64,000 nt of DNA from Actinomycetota bacterium (lineage in GTDB: Bacteria; Actinomycetota; Coriobacteriia; Anaerosomatales; JAUXNU01), in NCBI GenBank assembly GCA_030682655.1, contig JAUXNU010000064.1:21509-85508 (forward strand). Reading direction: 5' to 3'. Every line of letters begins with the position of its first letter. The first letter of the stretch is position 1. A program made the translations under genes and the position numbers. Positions 1 to 8,244 of the stretch are shown piece after piece. The notes beneath the pieces are model-generated. The model saw nothing but the letters and a program-made list of their open reading frames with translations. It made no database searches and was not told the DNA's origin.

Positions 1-300
1 TCGGGTGATGTGCTTTCCATCTGGGCCGTCCTGGGTATCAGACTCATGGAACCTTGAAGCGAGTCGGTCGTTGATGAGCCTGACGCTACTCCGCGTTTTG
101 GCTACGTCAAGAGCCTCTCGCGCTGGGTATGGCCGTTCGTGCAGGGCGCTAACGGAACCCTAAACAAACGTGAATCGTGTGCCAAACTCCTAACCCGATT
201 CCAACGCCATACTCATATCAGGCCCTTTCGTCCCAACGCGATTCGCACATATTCGCTCGCCGTGGGCGCGAAAGACCCAACACGATCGGTAGGAGAGAGC
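1..300. other. Region upstream of the cytochrome operon; no gene supported
   Basis: I can support no complete gene here. In frame 1 the first 18 codons run open to a TGA at 55-57 and end in residues LGIRLMEP, which could be the last codons of an upstream gene, but this is too short to judge. The rest is presumably the operon leader. A ribosome-binding site (GGAGAG, about 292-297) precedes the ATG at 301. No clear -35/-10 pair, FNR/CRP-like palindrome or terminator stands out by eye. Confidence 0.4.
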
Positions 301-1005
301 ATGGCCGGATCAGAGTCTCGTTCACTCGCCCGCCGTGCCAGGGCGGCCCTGGTGCGACCGCGCGTCGCGTGCGCGATCCTTGCGGCTATCGTGATCGCCC
401 TGTGGTCGGCGACGCCCGCAATCGCGGGACAGGCGTCCTCGGGCGAGTTGTTGTTTTACCCGTGCACGAGCTGCCACCCGGTGACCCTGCAGCCCGGCAC
501 CGACAAGCCCACGCGCAAGCTCCCTGGCGACTTCCCGGGACACGAGATCGTGCTTGTCGGTCACGACGTCCTTGGCGAGGGGGATGCGGCGTGTCTTGTC
601 TGCCACGACGACCCGGCCAAGGACCCCGGCAAGCTCAAGCTCATCGACGGCAGCCTCATCGACATCACCGGCGATACCGCGAAGGTCTGCTACCGGTGCC
701 ACTCGGCCAAGTACAACGAGTGGATGGCGGGGACGCACGGCAAGCACAAGCCCACGTGTACCGCCGCCGGATGCCACGACCCTCACTCGCCGAGATGGAT
801 CTACGCCGAATCGCTGCCGCCCTTTGTGGGCAGCGGCTTCCAGTTCAAGGCCCTGTCCGGTCGTGAACCGTTCACGCCTCTCGCGCCGCCCGCGCCGGCG
901 CCTCCGACAGAGGTGCCGCAGTTGTTCCTGATCGCGGTCGTGCTGGGAGTCGTGGCGGCAGCGGCCCGGGTCGCTGGACTCGTCCGAGGAAGGCCGAACC
1001 GATGA
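301..1005 (+). CDS. Small membrane-anchored c-type cytochrome
   Basis: Encodes 234 aa. An N-terminal hydrophobic segment (about residues 22-42) ends at an Ala-rich signal-peptidase-like site, and a hydrophobic helix near residues 205-226 would anchor the C-terminus, so the heme domain faces outward. It has three canonical heme sites (CTSCH, CLVCH, CYRCH) and one CX4CH variant (CTAAGCH) followed by a PHSPRW segment. The ATG at 301 is chosen because GGAGAG lies just upstream; the frame is open further upstream but that part does not look like protein. Its stop overlaps the next gene's ATG (ATGA), so it begins the redox operon. Likely role: passing electrons between the ferredoxin/NrfD module and the multiheme cytochromes downstream. 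Partner assignment is inferred from position. Confidence 0.85.
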   Translation: MAGSESRSLARRARAALVRPRVACAILAAIVIALWSATPAIAGQASSGELLFYPCTSCHPVTLQPGTDKPTRKLPGDFPGHEIVLVGHDVLGEGDAACLVCHDDPAKDPGKLKLIDGSLIDITGDTAKVCYRCHSAKYNEWMAGTHGKHKPTCTAAGCHDPHSPRWIYAESLPPFVGSGFQFKALSGREPFTPLAPPAPAPPTEVPQLFLIAVVLGVVAAAARVAGLVRGRPNR

Positions 1006-1952
1006 GCCACAAGAAGCCGCGCATCGCGCGCGTGGAGCCCGCGTCCGCCGATGCGCCCGCGCGTGCCGGGGAGCCCCGCATCACGGTGACCCGGCGCTCG
1101 CTTCTCGAAGGCCTTGGCGCGACGGCTGGAATCCTCGCCGCCGGCGTGATCCCCGCTTTCCTGACCGCACTGCCCGCGTCCGGGTCGGAAGCCTCGAGCG
1201 AAGGCGCGAACACCGAGGTGCCCGGCGCGTCCGAGACCGGCATCGATCGCTTCGTCGAGGAGAACGGCCCCGTGAACTACCCGGGCAAGCCCGTCTCCTA
1301 CGCCGATCCCGCCGGCGATGAGAAGTGGGCGATGGTCATCGACGTGAAGGCCTGCGTGGGATGCCGCAAGTGCGTCTACGCGTGCGTGAAGGAGAACAAC
1401 ATAGGGCGGACGTCCGGCTTCACATACATCCAGGTGCTCGAGATGGAGCTGGGCTCCAACGAACTCGAGCTTGGCACTCTCAAGTACGAGCAGGGCGGTC
1501 GCCCGGACAAGTGGTACCTGCCGATCCAGTGCATGCACTGCGCGAAGCCGACCTGTGTCTACGGCTGTCCCGTCAAGGCGACGTGGAAGGAGCCGGACGG
1601 CATCGTCGTCATCGACTACGACAAGTGCATCGCGTGCCGCAATTGCCTCGTCACGTGCCCCTACGACGCACGCCAGTTCAACTGGGTCGAGCCGGAGGTT
1701 CCCAAGAACGAGGTGAACCCCCTGGTTCCACTCGAGGAGAAGGCCGGAGTCGTGGAGAAGTGCACGTTCTGCGTGCAGCGCACGCGCAACGGGAAGACGA
1801 CCGCGTGCGTTGAGGCGTGTCCCGTCGGTGCGCGCACGTTCGGTGACCTGAACGATTCCGAGAGCGATGTGGCGCAGATTCTCAGGACCAGGCGATCGTT
1901 CCGCCTGAAGGAAGAGCTCGGCAACGAGCCCGCGATTTGGTACGTGGGGTGA
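1002..1952 (+). CDS. Tat-exported 4x[4Fe-4S] ferredoxin subunit (NrfC/PsrB/HybA type)
   Basis: Encodes 316 aa. A twin-arginine signal (RRSLLEGLGA, residues 31-40) is followed by a hydrophobic stretch, so the folded iron-sulfur protein is exported. Four cysteine groups are visible: C118/121/124/128, C177/180/185/189, C209/212/215/219 and C254/257/269/273, the arrangement of the four-cluster electron-transfer subunit of the complex iron-sulfur molybdoenzyme family. In known complexes this subunit moves electrons between an NrfD-type membrane protein and a catalytic or heme partner. It overlaps the upstream gene by 4 nt and is followed directly by nrfD. There is no molybdopterin subunit nearby, so the usual partner is either elsewhere or replaced by the cytochromes. 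Confidence 0.92.
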   Translation: MSHKKPRIARVEPASADAPARAGEPRITVTRRSLLEGLGATAGILAAGVIPAFLTALPASGSEASSEGANTEVPGASETGIDRFVEENGPVNYPGKPVSYADPAGDEKWAMVIDVKACVGCRKCVYACVKENNIGRTSGFTYIQVLEMELGSNELELGTLKYEQGGRPDKWYLPIQCMHCAKPTCVYGCPVKATWKEPDGIVVIDYDKCIACRNCLVTCPYDARQFNWVEPEVPKNEVNPLVPLEEKAGVVEKCTFCVQRTRNGKTTACVEACPVGARTFGDLNDSESDVAQILRTRRSFRLKEELGNEPAIWYVG

Positions 1953-1966
1953 TTGAGGTGGCCCTT

Positions 1967-3175
1967 GTGACGACACCCCGCCCCGGCGTGAAGCACTTCA
2001 TCGGTCTCGACTTCGACCTCGGTGCTCTGCGCAGCGCGGGCTCGAGGTACTGGCAATGGGTGGCTCTCCTCGGCATCTTCTTGGGGCTCGGCGCGGCCTC
2101 GTGGTACCTGCTGTTCTCGCACGGCGGCGAAGTGCTGAACCAACGCGATTCGAGCCCTTGGGGCCTGTGGTTCACGAACTACATGTACTACGTCGGACTC
2201 GCGGCGGGCGGACTGATCGTCTACGCGAGCGTGCATCTGTTCGGGGCCGAGCAGTTCCGACCGCTGTCGCGCATCGCGGTCTTGCTGGCCGGCGTGATCG
2301 TGATGATGGCGCTCCTCGGCATCATCACCGACATGGAACGTCCGTGGCGTGCGGTCTGGATGATGCTCACGCCGAACCCGACCTCGCCGTTCGTCTACAC
2401 CGGTTCGGCAGCGGGTCTCTACATGGTCATCTGCTTCGTTGATCTGTGGATCCTGATCACCGGCGTCGGCGGCGAGAAGCTGGCTCGCAGGATGACGCTC
2501 ATCGCGCTTCCCGCAGCTATTCACATGCACACCACGACCGCGTTCGTGCTGTCGATGAACAAGTCGCGGGAGCTATGGCACACCGCGATGATGGTGCCGA
2601 TCTTCCTGACTTCGGCGACAGCTTCGGGTGTGGCCCTGCTCCTGGTCGTCGCCTACATCATGCAGGCGACGACGGACCTGAAGTTCAAGTCGAGCATGTT
2701 CCGGAGTCTCGCGACCTTGCTCGCGACCGTCATCATCATCGACCAGTTCTTGCTGGCGGTCGAAGTGCTTTCGGTCTACTGGCCGACCTCGGCCATGACG
2801 GGTCACGTGTTCCGCTTCGACCAGTTCCTCACCGGGCGTCTCGCATGGGCGTTCCTGCCCGTGTTCATCCTCGGGATGACCGCGTTCGCGTTGCTGGCGC
2901 GGCGCTCGACCCGCCACCTGCCGAGGGTGCAGATCACCGCCTCGGTCCTGTACGTGATCGCGGTGTTCTTCAAGCGCTACTCACTCATGGCGATGGGCTT
3001 CTCGGTCAGCACGCTCGGACAGAAGGCGCCGATCTACTTCCCAAGCATGGTCGAGGCGTTCCTCGCGCTCGGGATTCTCGCCTTCGGCATGCTGTTCTTC
3101 ACGGTGGTGTCGAAGCTGCTGCCGATGGAGGTTCCCGAGGAGGAGCACACGCTCGAGGCAGGGGTGGCGTCGTGA
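1967..3175 (+). CDS. NrfD/PsrC-family quinone-interacting membrane subunit
   Basis: Encodes about 402 aa with roughly eight to ten hydrophobic helices, the pattern of NrfD/PsrC polysulfide-reductase-like membrane proteins, which exchange electrons with quinones and pass them to a ferredoxin subunit. I place the start at GTG 1967 because GAGGTG (1955-1960) is correctly spaced upstream; GTG 1949 and GTG 1958 are alternatives in the same frame. It follows the ferredoxin gene closely and its TGA overlaps the next GTG start (3172). With menaquinone genes mqnC/mqnA just downstream, menaquinol is the likely electron donor or acceptor. The direction of electron flow cannot be told from sequence. Confidence 0.9.
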   Translation: MTTPRPGVKHFIGLDFDLGALRSAGSRYWQWVALLGIFLGLGAASWYLLFSHGGEVLNQRDSSPWGLWFTNYMYYVGLAAGGLIVYASVHLFGAEQFRPLSRIAVLLAGVIVMMALLGIITDMERPWRAVWMMLTPNPTSPFVYTGSAAGLYMVICFVDLWILITGVGGEKLARRMTLIALPAAIHMHTTTAFVLSMNKSRELWHTAMMVPIFLTSATASGVALLLVVAYIMQATTDLKFKSSMFRSLATLLATVIIIDQFLLAVEVLSVYWPTSAMTGHVFRFDQFLTGRLAWAFLPVFILGMTAFALLARRSTRHLPRVQITASVLYVIAVFFKRYSLMAMGFSVSTLGQKAPIYFPSMVEAFLALGILAFGMLFFTVVSKLLPMEVPEEEHTLEAGVAS

Positions 3176-4191
3176 GCCCGCGCATCGTCGATAGCCTGTC
3201 CGCGCGCGTCCGCTCACTGCCCCGCGTCGTCGTGTGGGCCGTCGCCGCGGTTCTCGGCGCGATCGTCCTCTCGGTCGTGGTCGCGCTCGCGATGACCTCG
3301 CGACCGGCGTTCCTTGGCGGGTATCACAGCCTGGAGGACAACTACGCGTCGCTGCAGGCGTCCGCGCACAGCGAGCTGACCTGCGGACAGTGCCACGTCG
3401 ACCCGCGCGGACCGATCGTCTCCGAGGCCGTGCTGGTGGGTGAGTTCTATCGCGGCCTGTACTCCAAGCCCGACGCACCGGCGTTCGTGCGGCTCAAGAC
3501 GCCGACCCGCGACGCGTGCCTCTCGTGTCACCGCAACGACTGGAGTCAGGACGCGTCCAGGACCGCGAACGTGCCGCATCCTGCGCACCTGCGCGTGGCC
3601 GACGAGCCGCGCGACTGCGTGGAGTGCCACAAGTGGACGGCGCACGAAGAGGACTACATCGAGCGGCACAAGCAGATGCCGTTCAGTACCGTGTGCGCGT
3701 CGTTCGGTTGCCATGTGGGCTGGAAGACGGCCGACGAATGCGGCACCTGCCATCACTCGCTGCAGGAGGACAAGGGAGAGTGGCGACTCATCCACAAGAA
3801 GACCGTCCAGGAGGCGGGACCGAACGGGTGCCTGGAGTCGTGCCATGACGCGGACCAGTGCCGTCTCTGCCACACGACGGGCAAGGTCCCTGACTTCTCC
3901 ACCTCCGCGCTGACTGCAAGCGTCAAGGCCATCGAGCGAGATCACGTGAAGCCGGACTGGCTCGAGAAGCACGGTACCACGGCGCTGAAAGATGACTCGA
4001 AGTGCTTCGCATGCCACGTGTCGACAGGCGAGTGCGACGACTGCCACGCGCGACGTCCGGCATTCCACGGTCTGGAGTCCACCTGGTTGACGCGTCACAA
4101 GGACCTGTCCAAGGACGAGCGCCGGTGTCTCACGTGTCACGAGAAGAAGTGGTGCGAGGATTGCCACGACGAGTTCAAGAAGAACAGCTAG
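3172..4191 (+). CDS. Membrane-anchored multiheme cytochrome c (9 CXXCH plus two variant sites)
   Basis: Encodes 339 aa from a GTG that overlaps the nrfD stop. One uncleaved-looking N-terminal helix (about residues 20-42) anchors a hydrophilic, Cys/His-rich domain, as in NapC/NirT-like cytochromes. Canonical heme sites are CGQCH, CLSCH, CVECH, CGTCH, CRLCH, CFACH, CDDCH, CLTCH and CEDCH. Two more sites are non-standard: CASFGCH (CX4CH) and CLESCH (CX3CH). The last part ends in closely spaced CLTCH...CEDCH. It is distantly similar in layout to the next two genes. Expected role: outward-facing electron wire fed by the NrfD module. The terminal acceptor is unknown. Confidence 0.88.
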   Translation: MSPRIVDSLSARVRSLPRVVVWAVAAVLGAIVLSVVVALAMTSRPAFLGGYHSLEDNYASLQASAHSELTCGQCHVDPRGPIVSEAVLVGEFYRGLYSKPDAPAFVRLKTPTRDACLSCHRNDWSQDASRTANVPHPAHLRVADEPRDCVECHKWTAHEEDYIERHKQMPFSTVCASFGCHVGWKTADECGTCHHSLQEDKGEWRLIHKKTVQEAGPNGCLESCHDADQCRLCHTTGKVPDFSTSALTASVKAIERDHVKPDWLEKHGTTALKDDSKCFACHVSTGECDDCHARRPAFHGLESTWLTRHKDLSKDERRCLTCHEKKWCEDCHDEFKKNS

Positions 4192-5036
4192 TGGACGACC
4201 GCGACGATACGACGTCCGGCGACGGCGATACGACCGCGACGCCCGACAGCGACGCGACGCCGAAGCGGAAGCGACGCTTCCCGGCTAAGACCGCGATCGC
4301 GCTCGTCGTCATCGTGCTCATCGGCCTGCCGATCTTCTCGATGCTGCAGCCTGGCTACTACGGGCGCTACCCGGAGTTGCGCGAGCGCATGGACAACTGG
4401 CGCGTCTCGACGCACGCCCGCATCCCGTGTTCCGGCTGCCACGTCGATCCCGGAGTCCGCGGCTTCCTGACGTTCACTGTGAAATCGATCCCGGCGTTCT
4501 ACTCCCAGCTCATCCGGGGTCCTCACGAGACCAACCTCCTGAGCGTGCCGGACCGGGAGGCATGCCAGAAATGCCACACGAGCTACCGCCAGGTCTCGGC
4601 CAACGGCGACCTGTTCATCCCGCACAAGGCCCACGTCGAGGTCCTCGAGATCAACTGCGCGGTCTGTCACCAGGACCTCGTGCACTCAGCCAACACCAAG
4701 GGCTACAACTCGCCCGAGATGATCGGGTGCCTCAAGCAGTGCCACGACGGCACGCAAGCGACGGCAGAGTGCGTCAAGTGCCACACGCGCAAGGAAGTGC
4801 CGGAAGGCCACCGTGCCAAGGACTGGCTCGAGGTCCACAGCACGCAGGTCAAGACCGTGGACTGCGGCTCGTGCCATGCATGGTCGCCGGACTACTGCGC
4901 CGAATGCCACGCGAAGCGACCGGCATCGCACGTCGGCAACTGGAAGAAGGCTCACCAGTACGCCGCCGAGAAGAGCAGCGACAAGCGGTGCCCGGTCTGC
5001 CACGACGAGAAGTTCTGCCAGGACTGCCACGACTGA
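4191..5036 (+). CDS. Membrane-anchored multiheme cytochrome c (8 CXXCH plus one CX3CH)
   Basis: Encodes 281 aa. The GTG at 4191 shares its G with the preceding TAG stop, so translation is probably coupled. An acidic, Thr-rich N-terminus (residues 1-29) precedes one membrane helix (about 32-51). Canonical heme motifs are CSGCH, CQKCH, CAVCH, CVKCH, CGSCH, CAECH, CPVCH and CQDCH; a ninth site reads CLKQCH (CX3CH). It is clearly paralogous to the following gene: both share the order RYP/RYA-N-terminus, HIPHKAHV-like segment, HDG, HAW and RPxSHV blocks. Position in the operon implies a role in the same electron-transfer chain. Confidence 0.87.
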   Translation: MDDRDDTTSGDGDTTATPDSDATPKRKRRFPAKTAIALVVIVLIGLPIFSMLQPGYYGRYPELRERMDNWRVSTHARIPCSGCHVDPGVRGFLTFTVKSIPAFYSQLIRGPHETNLLSVPDREACQKCHTSYRQVSANGDLFIPHKAHVEVLEINCAVCHQDLVHSANTKGYNSPEMIGCLKQCHDGTQATAECVKCHTRKEVPEGHRAKDWLEVHSTQVKTVDCGSCHAWSPDYCAECHAKRPASHVGNWKKAHQYAAEKSSDKRCPVCHDEKFCQDCHD

Positions 5037-5073
5037 CGGGTAGCAGGCTCGCCTCGCTGCCCAAGGAGGAACG

Positions 5074-5967
5074 GTGTCGGAAGCGCACAACAGACCACGG
5101 CGGAAGCCGAGGAGGACGCTCTCGGATCGTATGCGCGACCTGGCGCATATGAGCCCTGAGCGTCGCCGATCGCTCATGTTCCGGGGCGTCGCTGCCCTTG
5201 CGATCACGGTGCTCGTCCTCATCCCCGGCTACCTGAGCTCGCGACCCGTCTTCTTCCAGCGCTACGCGAACACACAGGCCCAGTACCGGACGTGGACCGA
5301 ATCGGTGCACGCGAAGGTGCCGTGCCAGAGCTGCCATGTCTCGCCCGGGCTCGTGGCTCAGACGGAGTTCGGCGCCACGATGCTCGGCGAGTTCTACATC
5401 TCGAGGGTGCTTCGCTCCAGGGAGCCGAAGATCCTCGGCACGCCAGCCAACGCGGCGTGCGAGAGGTGCCACATCGACCTGCGGACCGTCTCTCCGTCGG
5501 GCGACCTCAACATCCCGCACAAGGCGCACGTCGATATCCTCAAGGTGCGCTGCGTGAAGTGCCACGAGTTCCTCGTGCACGAGCTGAGCCCGGAAGGCAA
5601 GCACACGCCTCGGATGCTCCTGTGCCTGGAGTGCCACGACGGGGATCAGGCCAAGGACGCGTGCTCGACGTGCCACACGCAGAAGTCGGTTCCGGCGAAC
5701 CATCGGAAGGCGGACTGGCTCATCGTGCACCCGGACAAGCAGGCGGAACTCGACTGTGCGAGCTGCCATGCCTGGACCGAGGACTGGTGTGTCGAGTGCC
5801 ACTCACGGCGCCCGGTGTCGCATGTTGCGAAATGGCGCAGCAAGCACGGCGCGGCCGTCGAGCAGCGACGCAACTGCGAGGCGTGTCATGCGGCGGACTT
5901 CTGTGTGCGCTGCCACGGCGAGGTGCCGAAGCTGAACTTCGATCCGGCGCTGAAGCTGGTGGAGTAG
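5074..5967 (+). CDS. Membrane-anchored nonaheme-type cytochrome c
   Basis: Encodes 297 aa with a strong ribosome-binding site (AAGGAGGA) before GTG 5074. A basic N-terminus precedes one membrane helix (about residues 37-55). Nine canonical heme motifs are present: CQSCH, CERCH, CVKCH, CLECH, CSTCH, CASCH, CVECH, CEACH and CVRCH. It aligns along its whole length with the gene upstream; here the fourth site is a normal CLECH where the paralogue has CLKQCH. It is the last gene of the operon, ending about 50 nt before the convergent mqnC stop. A gap of 37 nt separates it from the previous gene, more than elsewhere in the operon. Confidence 0.88.
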   Translation: MSEAHNRPRRKPRRTLSDRMRDLAHMSPERRRSLMFRGVAALAITVLVLIPGYLSSRPVFFQRYANTQAQYRTWTESVHAKVPCQSCHVSPGLVAQTEFGATMLGEFYISRVLRSREPKILGTPANAACERCHIDLRTVSPSGDLNIPHKAHVDILKVRCVKCHEFLVHELSPEGKHTPRMLLCLECHDGDQAKDACSTCHTQKSVPANHRKADWLIVHPDKQAELDCASCHAWTEDWCVECHSRRPVSHVAKWRSKHGAAVEQRRNCEACHAADFCVRCHGEVPKLNFDPALKLVE

Positions 5968-6018
5968 GGGGCGTCCACGGCGCTGCGACTGCACCGCATC
6001 CGACCGTGCGCCGCTTAC

Positions 6019-7245
6019 TTAGAACCCCCGAACCGGCCGGTAGAGCGTGTCGCGCTGCATCGGCCGGAAGCCGGCGTCGCTGATCAGTCGCACGAGTTCG
6101 TCGCGCGCGAGCATGAAGTGCGTGCCGGCGGCCGCGACAACGTTCTCCTCGATCATCGTCGAGCCCATGTCGTTGGCGCCGAACGTGAGCGCCACTTGGC
6201 CGATCTTCGCGCCCTGGGTGACCCAGCTTGCCTGGATGTTCTCGATGCTGTCGAGGTAGAGGCGCGAGACGGCGAGCGTGCGCAGGTAGTCCCAGCCGCT
6301 TGCAGCGGCAAGTGGGACGCCGGCCGCGGCGGCTTCGTCCTCGGCCAGCTCGGTGTTGCCGGGCTGGAACGACCAGGGGATGAAGGCGCGGAAGCCGACG
6401 TGCCCGCCTGCGACCGCCTCGTCCTGCACCTCGCGCACGCGGCGCATGTGCTCTATGCGTTCGGGACGCGTCTCGAGGTGGCCGAACATCATCGTCGCGG
6501 TCGTGGAGATGTCGAGTTGGTGCGCATCGCGCATCACGTCGAGCCACTGGTCGGACGTCGCCTTGCGCGGCGAGACGTGACCCCGCACGCGGTCGACGAG
6601 GATCTCGGCGCCGCCGCCCGGCAGCGAGTCGAGGCCGGCGTCGCGCAGCCGCGCCAGCACGTCGCGCGGGGGCAGGGCGGAGAGTCGCGAGAGGTGCCAG
6701 ACCTCCGGCGGACCGAAGCCGTGCACGTGGATCGGATAGCGGGCCTTCAGCTCGCGGAGCATCTCTTCGTACCACTGGAGAGGCAGGCCGGGATGCATGC
6801 CGCCCTGGAGCAGGATGGCGGTACCTTCGAGGTCGAGCGTCTCCTGGACCTTGGCGTAGAGCTCGTCGGGTTCGAGCACGTAGGCCTCGGGCGAGTCCGC
6901 GTCGCGATAGAACGCGCAGAACGTGCAGCCGCTCACGCACATGTTCGTGTAGTTGATGTTGCGGTCGACGATGAAGGTGACCTCGCGCTCGGGGTGCAGC
7001 CGGTCGCGCATCGCGCTTGCCGCGGCCGCGAGATCGAGCATGTCGGCCGAGGAGAGAAGCAGCAGCGCCTCGTCCTCGGTCAGCCGGTGCTCGCCGAGCG
7101 CGGCAGCGAACGCAAGCACGCTGGCGGTTGCGGCGGCGGGGTCGGTAGGGGTCGACGGCGAGTTCCGCAGCGAAGGCGCGTCAGCGCCGAAGCGAGGACT
7201 GCTCGAGCCGGCATCCCCTGCCGGCACTGACGCCTGCAAGCTCAC
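6019..7245 (-). CDS. mqnC: Cyclic dehypoxanthinyl futalosine synthase
   Basis: Radical SAM enzyme of the futalosine menaquinone pathway; it cyclises dehypoxanthine futalosine. Encodes 408 aa, with the [4Fe-4S] motif CxxxCxxC at about residues 103/107/110, preceded by NINYTN and followed by AFYRD as in MqnC. A characteristic C-terminal segment reads NIQASWVTQG. The GTG start at 7245 overlaps the mqnA stop (GTGA), with GGGGAGG just upstream. The first 40 residues are Ala/Ser/Pro-rich and look like an extension beyond the core family. It is co-transcribed with mqnA. MqnC is distinguished from the related MqnE, also in this window, by its NYTN and CVSGCTFC signature. Confidence 0.93.
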   Translation of the reverse strand: MSLQASVPAGDAGSSSPRFGADAPSLRNSPSTPTDPAAATASVLAFAAALGEHRLTEDEALLLLSSADMLDLAAAASAMRDRLHPEREVTFIVDRNINYTNMCVSGCTFCAFYRDADSPEAYVLEPDELYAKVQETLDLEGTAILLQGGMHPGLPLQWYEEMLRELKARYPIHVHGFGPPEVWHLSRLSALPPRDVLARLRDAGLDSLPGGGAEILVDRVRGHVSPRKATSDQWLDVMRDAHQLDISTTATMMFGHLETRPERIEHMRRVREVQDEAVAGGHVGFRAFIPWSFQPGNTELAEDEAAAAGVPLAAASGWDYLRTLAVSRLYLDSIENIQASWVTQGAKIGQVALTFGANDMGSTMIEENVVAAAGTHFMLARDELVRLISDAGFRPMQRDTLYRPVRGF

Positions 7246-8078
7246 GCGTCCTCCCCGAAGATGCGGACGGTCGGCACGTCGTCGAGCTGGTCGATTGCGG
7301 CCGCCTCGGAGAGGTAGCGCGCCAGCCCCTCGCGGTACTGCGGTTCGAAGCGGAAGACGAGCGCGTCGAAGTAGCTGCGGAAGTACGCGACCGGGAACGA
7401 CTCCCAGCGCGCGGCGTATTCGGAGATCGCGTCGAGGTTGGCGCGGCAGTAGGCGAGCGAGCCGTTGAGCGCGTCGGCAACGCCGCGGACGGCGTCGGGG
7501 TTCTCCTCGGCAAAGGTGCGGCGCACCGCCCACACGGCGTAGACCATCGGCAGGCCGGTCCACTCGGTCCAGACGGCGCCGAGGTCGTATCTCAGCAGGT
7601 CGGACGGCTGCCAGTAGGCGCGCAAGGCGTCATCGCCGATCAGCAGCGCGGCGTCGGCCTCGCGCATCATTCCGGCGAGGTCCGACGGCATCTCGACGTA
7701 GTCCGGGAACACACTCCAGTGCTTCGCGAGCAGGATCCGGGCGAGCACCTGGGAGGTGCGCGAGGCGTTCGTGAGGGCGACCGTGCGGCCGTCGAGACCT
7801 TCGACGGGCTCCTTGGCGAGCAGGAGGATCGACTGGACTTCGCCGTCGGAGGAGATCGCGATGTCGGGGAGCAGCACGAAGTCGTCGGCGTGGCGCGCGT
7901 ATTCGATGCTCGGAATCGGTGCGATGTCGAGCTCGCCGTCGAGGAGCGCGGTTGCGAGGTCGGCGGGGTTGGCCTTCACGAGATCGACGTCGAGGAGCAC
8001 GTCGTTCTTTACGAGGCCGTAGTAGAGCGGAAGGCAGTTAAGGAATTGGATATGTCCGAGTTTAGGCCGTGGCATCAT
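7242..8078 (-). CDS. mqnA: Chorismate dehydratase
   Basis: First enzyme of the futalosine menaquinone route, converting chorismate to 3-enolpyruvylbenzoate. Encodes about 278 aa with the N-terminal pattern LGHIQFLNCLPLYYGL and the DIAPIPSIEYA segment typical of MqnA, a periplasmic-binding-protein-like fold working in the cytosol. Two ATG codons are adjacent (8078 and 8075); the GAGGAG element is better spaced for 8075, so the protein may be one residue shorter. It overlaps mqnC by 4 nt. Upstream lies the restriction-modification island on the other strand, which separates it from mqnE. Confidence 0.92.
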   Translation of the reverse strand: MMPRPKLGHIQFLNCLPLYYGLVKNDVLLDVDLVKANPADLATALLDGELDIAPIPSIEYARHADDFVLLPDIAISSDGEVQSILLLAKEPVEGLDGRTVALTNASRTSQVLARILLAKHWSVFPDYVEMPSDLAGMMREADAALLIGDDALRAYWQPSDLLRYDLGAVWTEWTGLPMVYAVWAVRRTFAEENPDAVRGVADALNGSLAYCRANLDAISEYAARWESFPVAYFRSYFDALVFRFEPQYREGLARYLSEAAAIDQLDDVPTVRIFGEDA

Positions 8079-8117
8079 GGCTCCTCGTGAACGGACGGCA
8101 GTGGACCCGCGCGCAAG

Positions 8118-8125
8118 ATTCTACT
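8118..8125 (-). promoter_or_regulatory. Possible -10 region for mqnA (AGTAGAAT)
   Basis: On the minus strand AGTAGAAT, containing a TAGAAT -10-like hexamer, lies about 40 nt upstream of mqnA. The same 8-mer lies about 80 nt upstream of mqnE (17802-17809). No good -35 is seen at 17 bp. The shared octamer suggests both mqn transcripts start at similar promoters. This is weak evidence. Confidence 0.3.
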
Positions 8126-8181
8126 AGAACTCCCAGGAGCATGCTTCATCATGCAGGAGAGAACCTACTGTATTTTGCACC

Positions 8182-8210
8182 TTGCGTCCACGATGTGTGT
8201 GACGTACAAT
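8182..8210 (+). promoter_or_regulatory. Candidate sigma-70-type promoter of the hsd operon
   Basis: TTGCGT (8182-8187) and TACAAT (8205-8210) are separated by exactly 17 bp, matching the -35/-10 consensus at 3 and 5 of 6 positions. The first gene of the restriction-modification operon starts about 35 nt downstream. Seen directly; activity is inferred. Confidence 0.55.
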
Positions 8211-8244
8211 GCGCAGGAGGTGAGCTACTGTTTGGAGGATGTTG

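Noticed and set aside
5968..6018. Terminator between the cytochrome operon and mqnC
   Set aside because: CGGCG and CGCCG arms can pair across a 30-nt loop, but the stem is short and no T-run follows on either strand.
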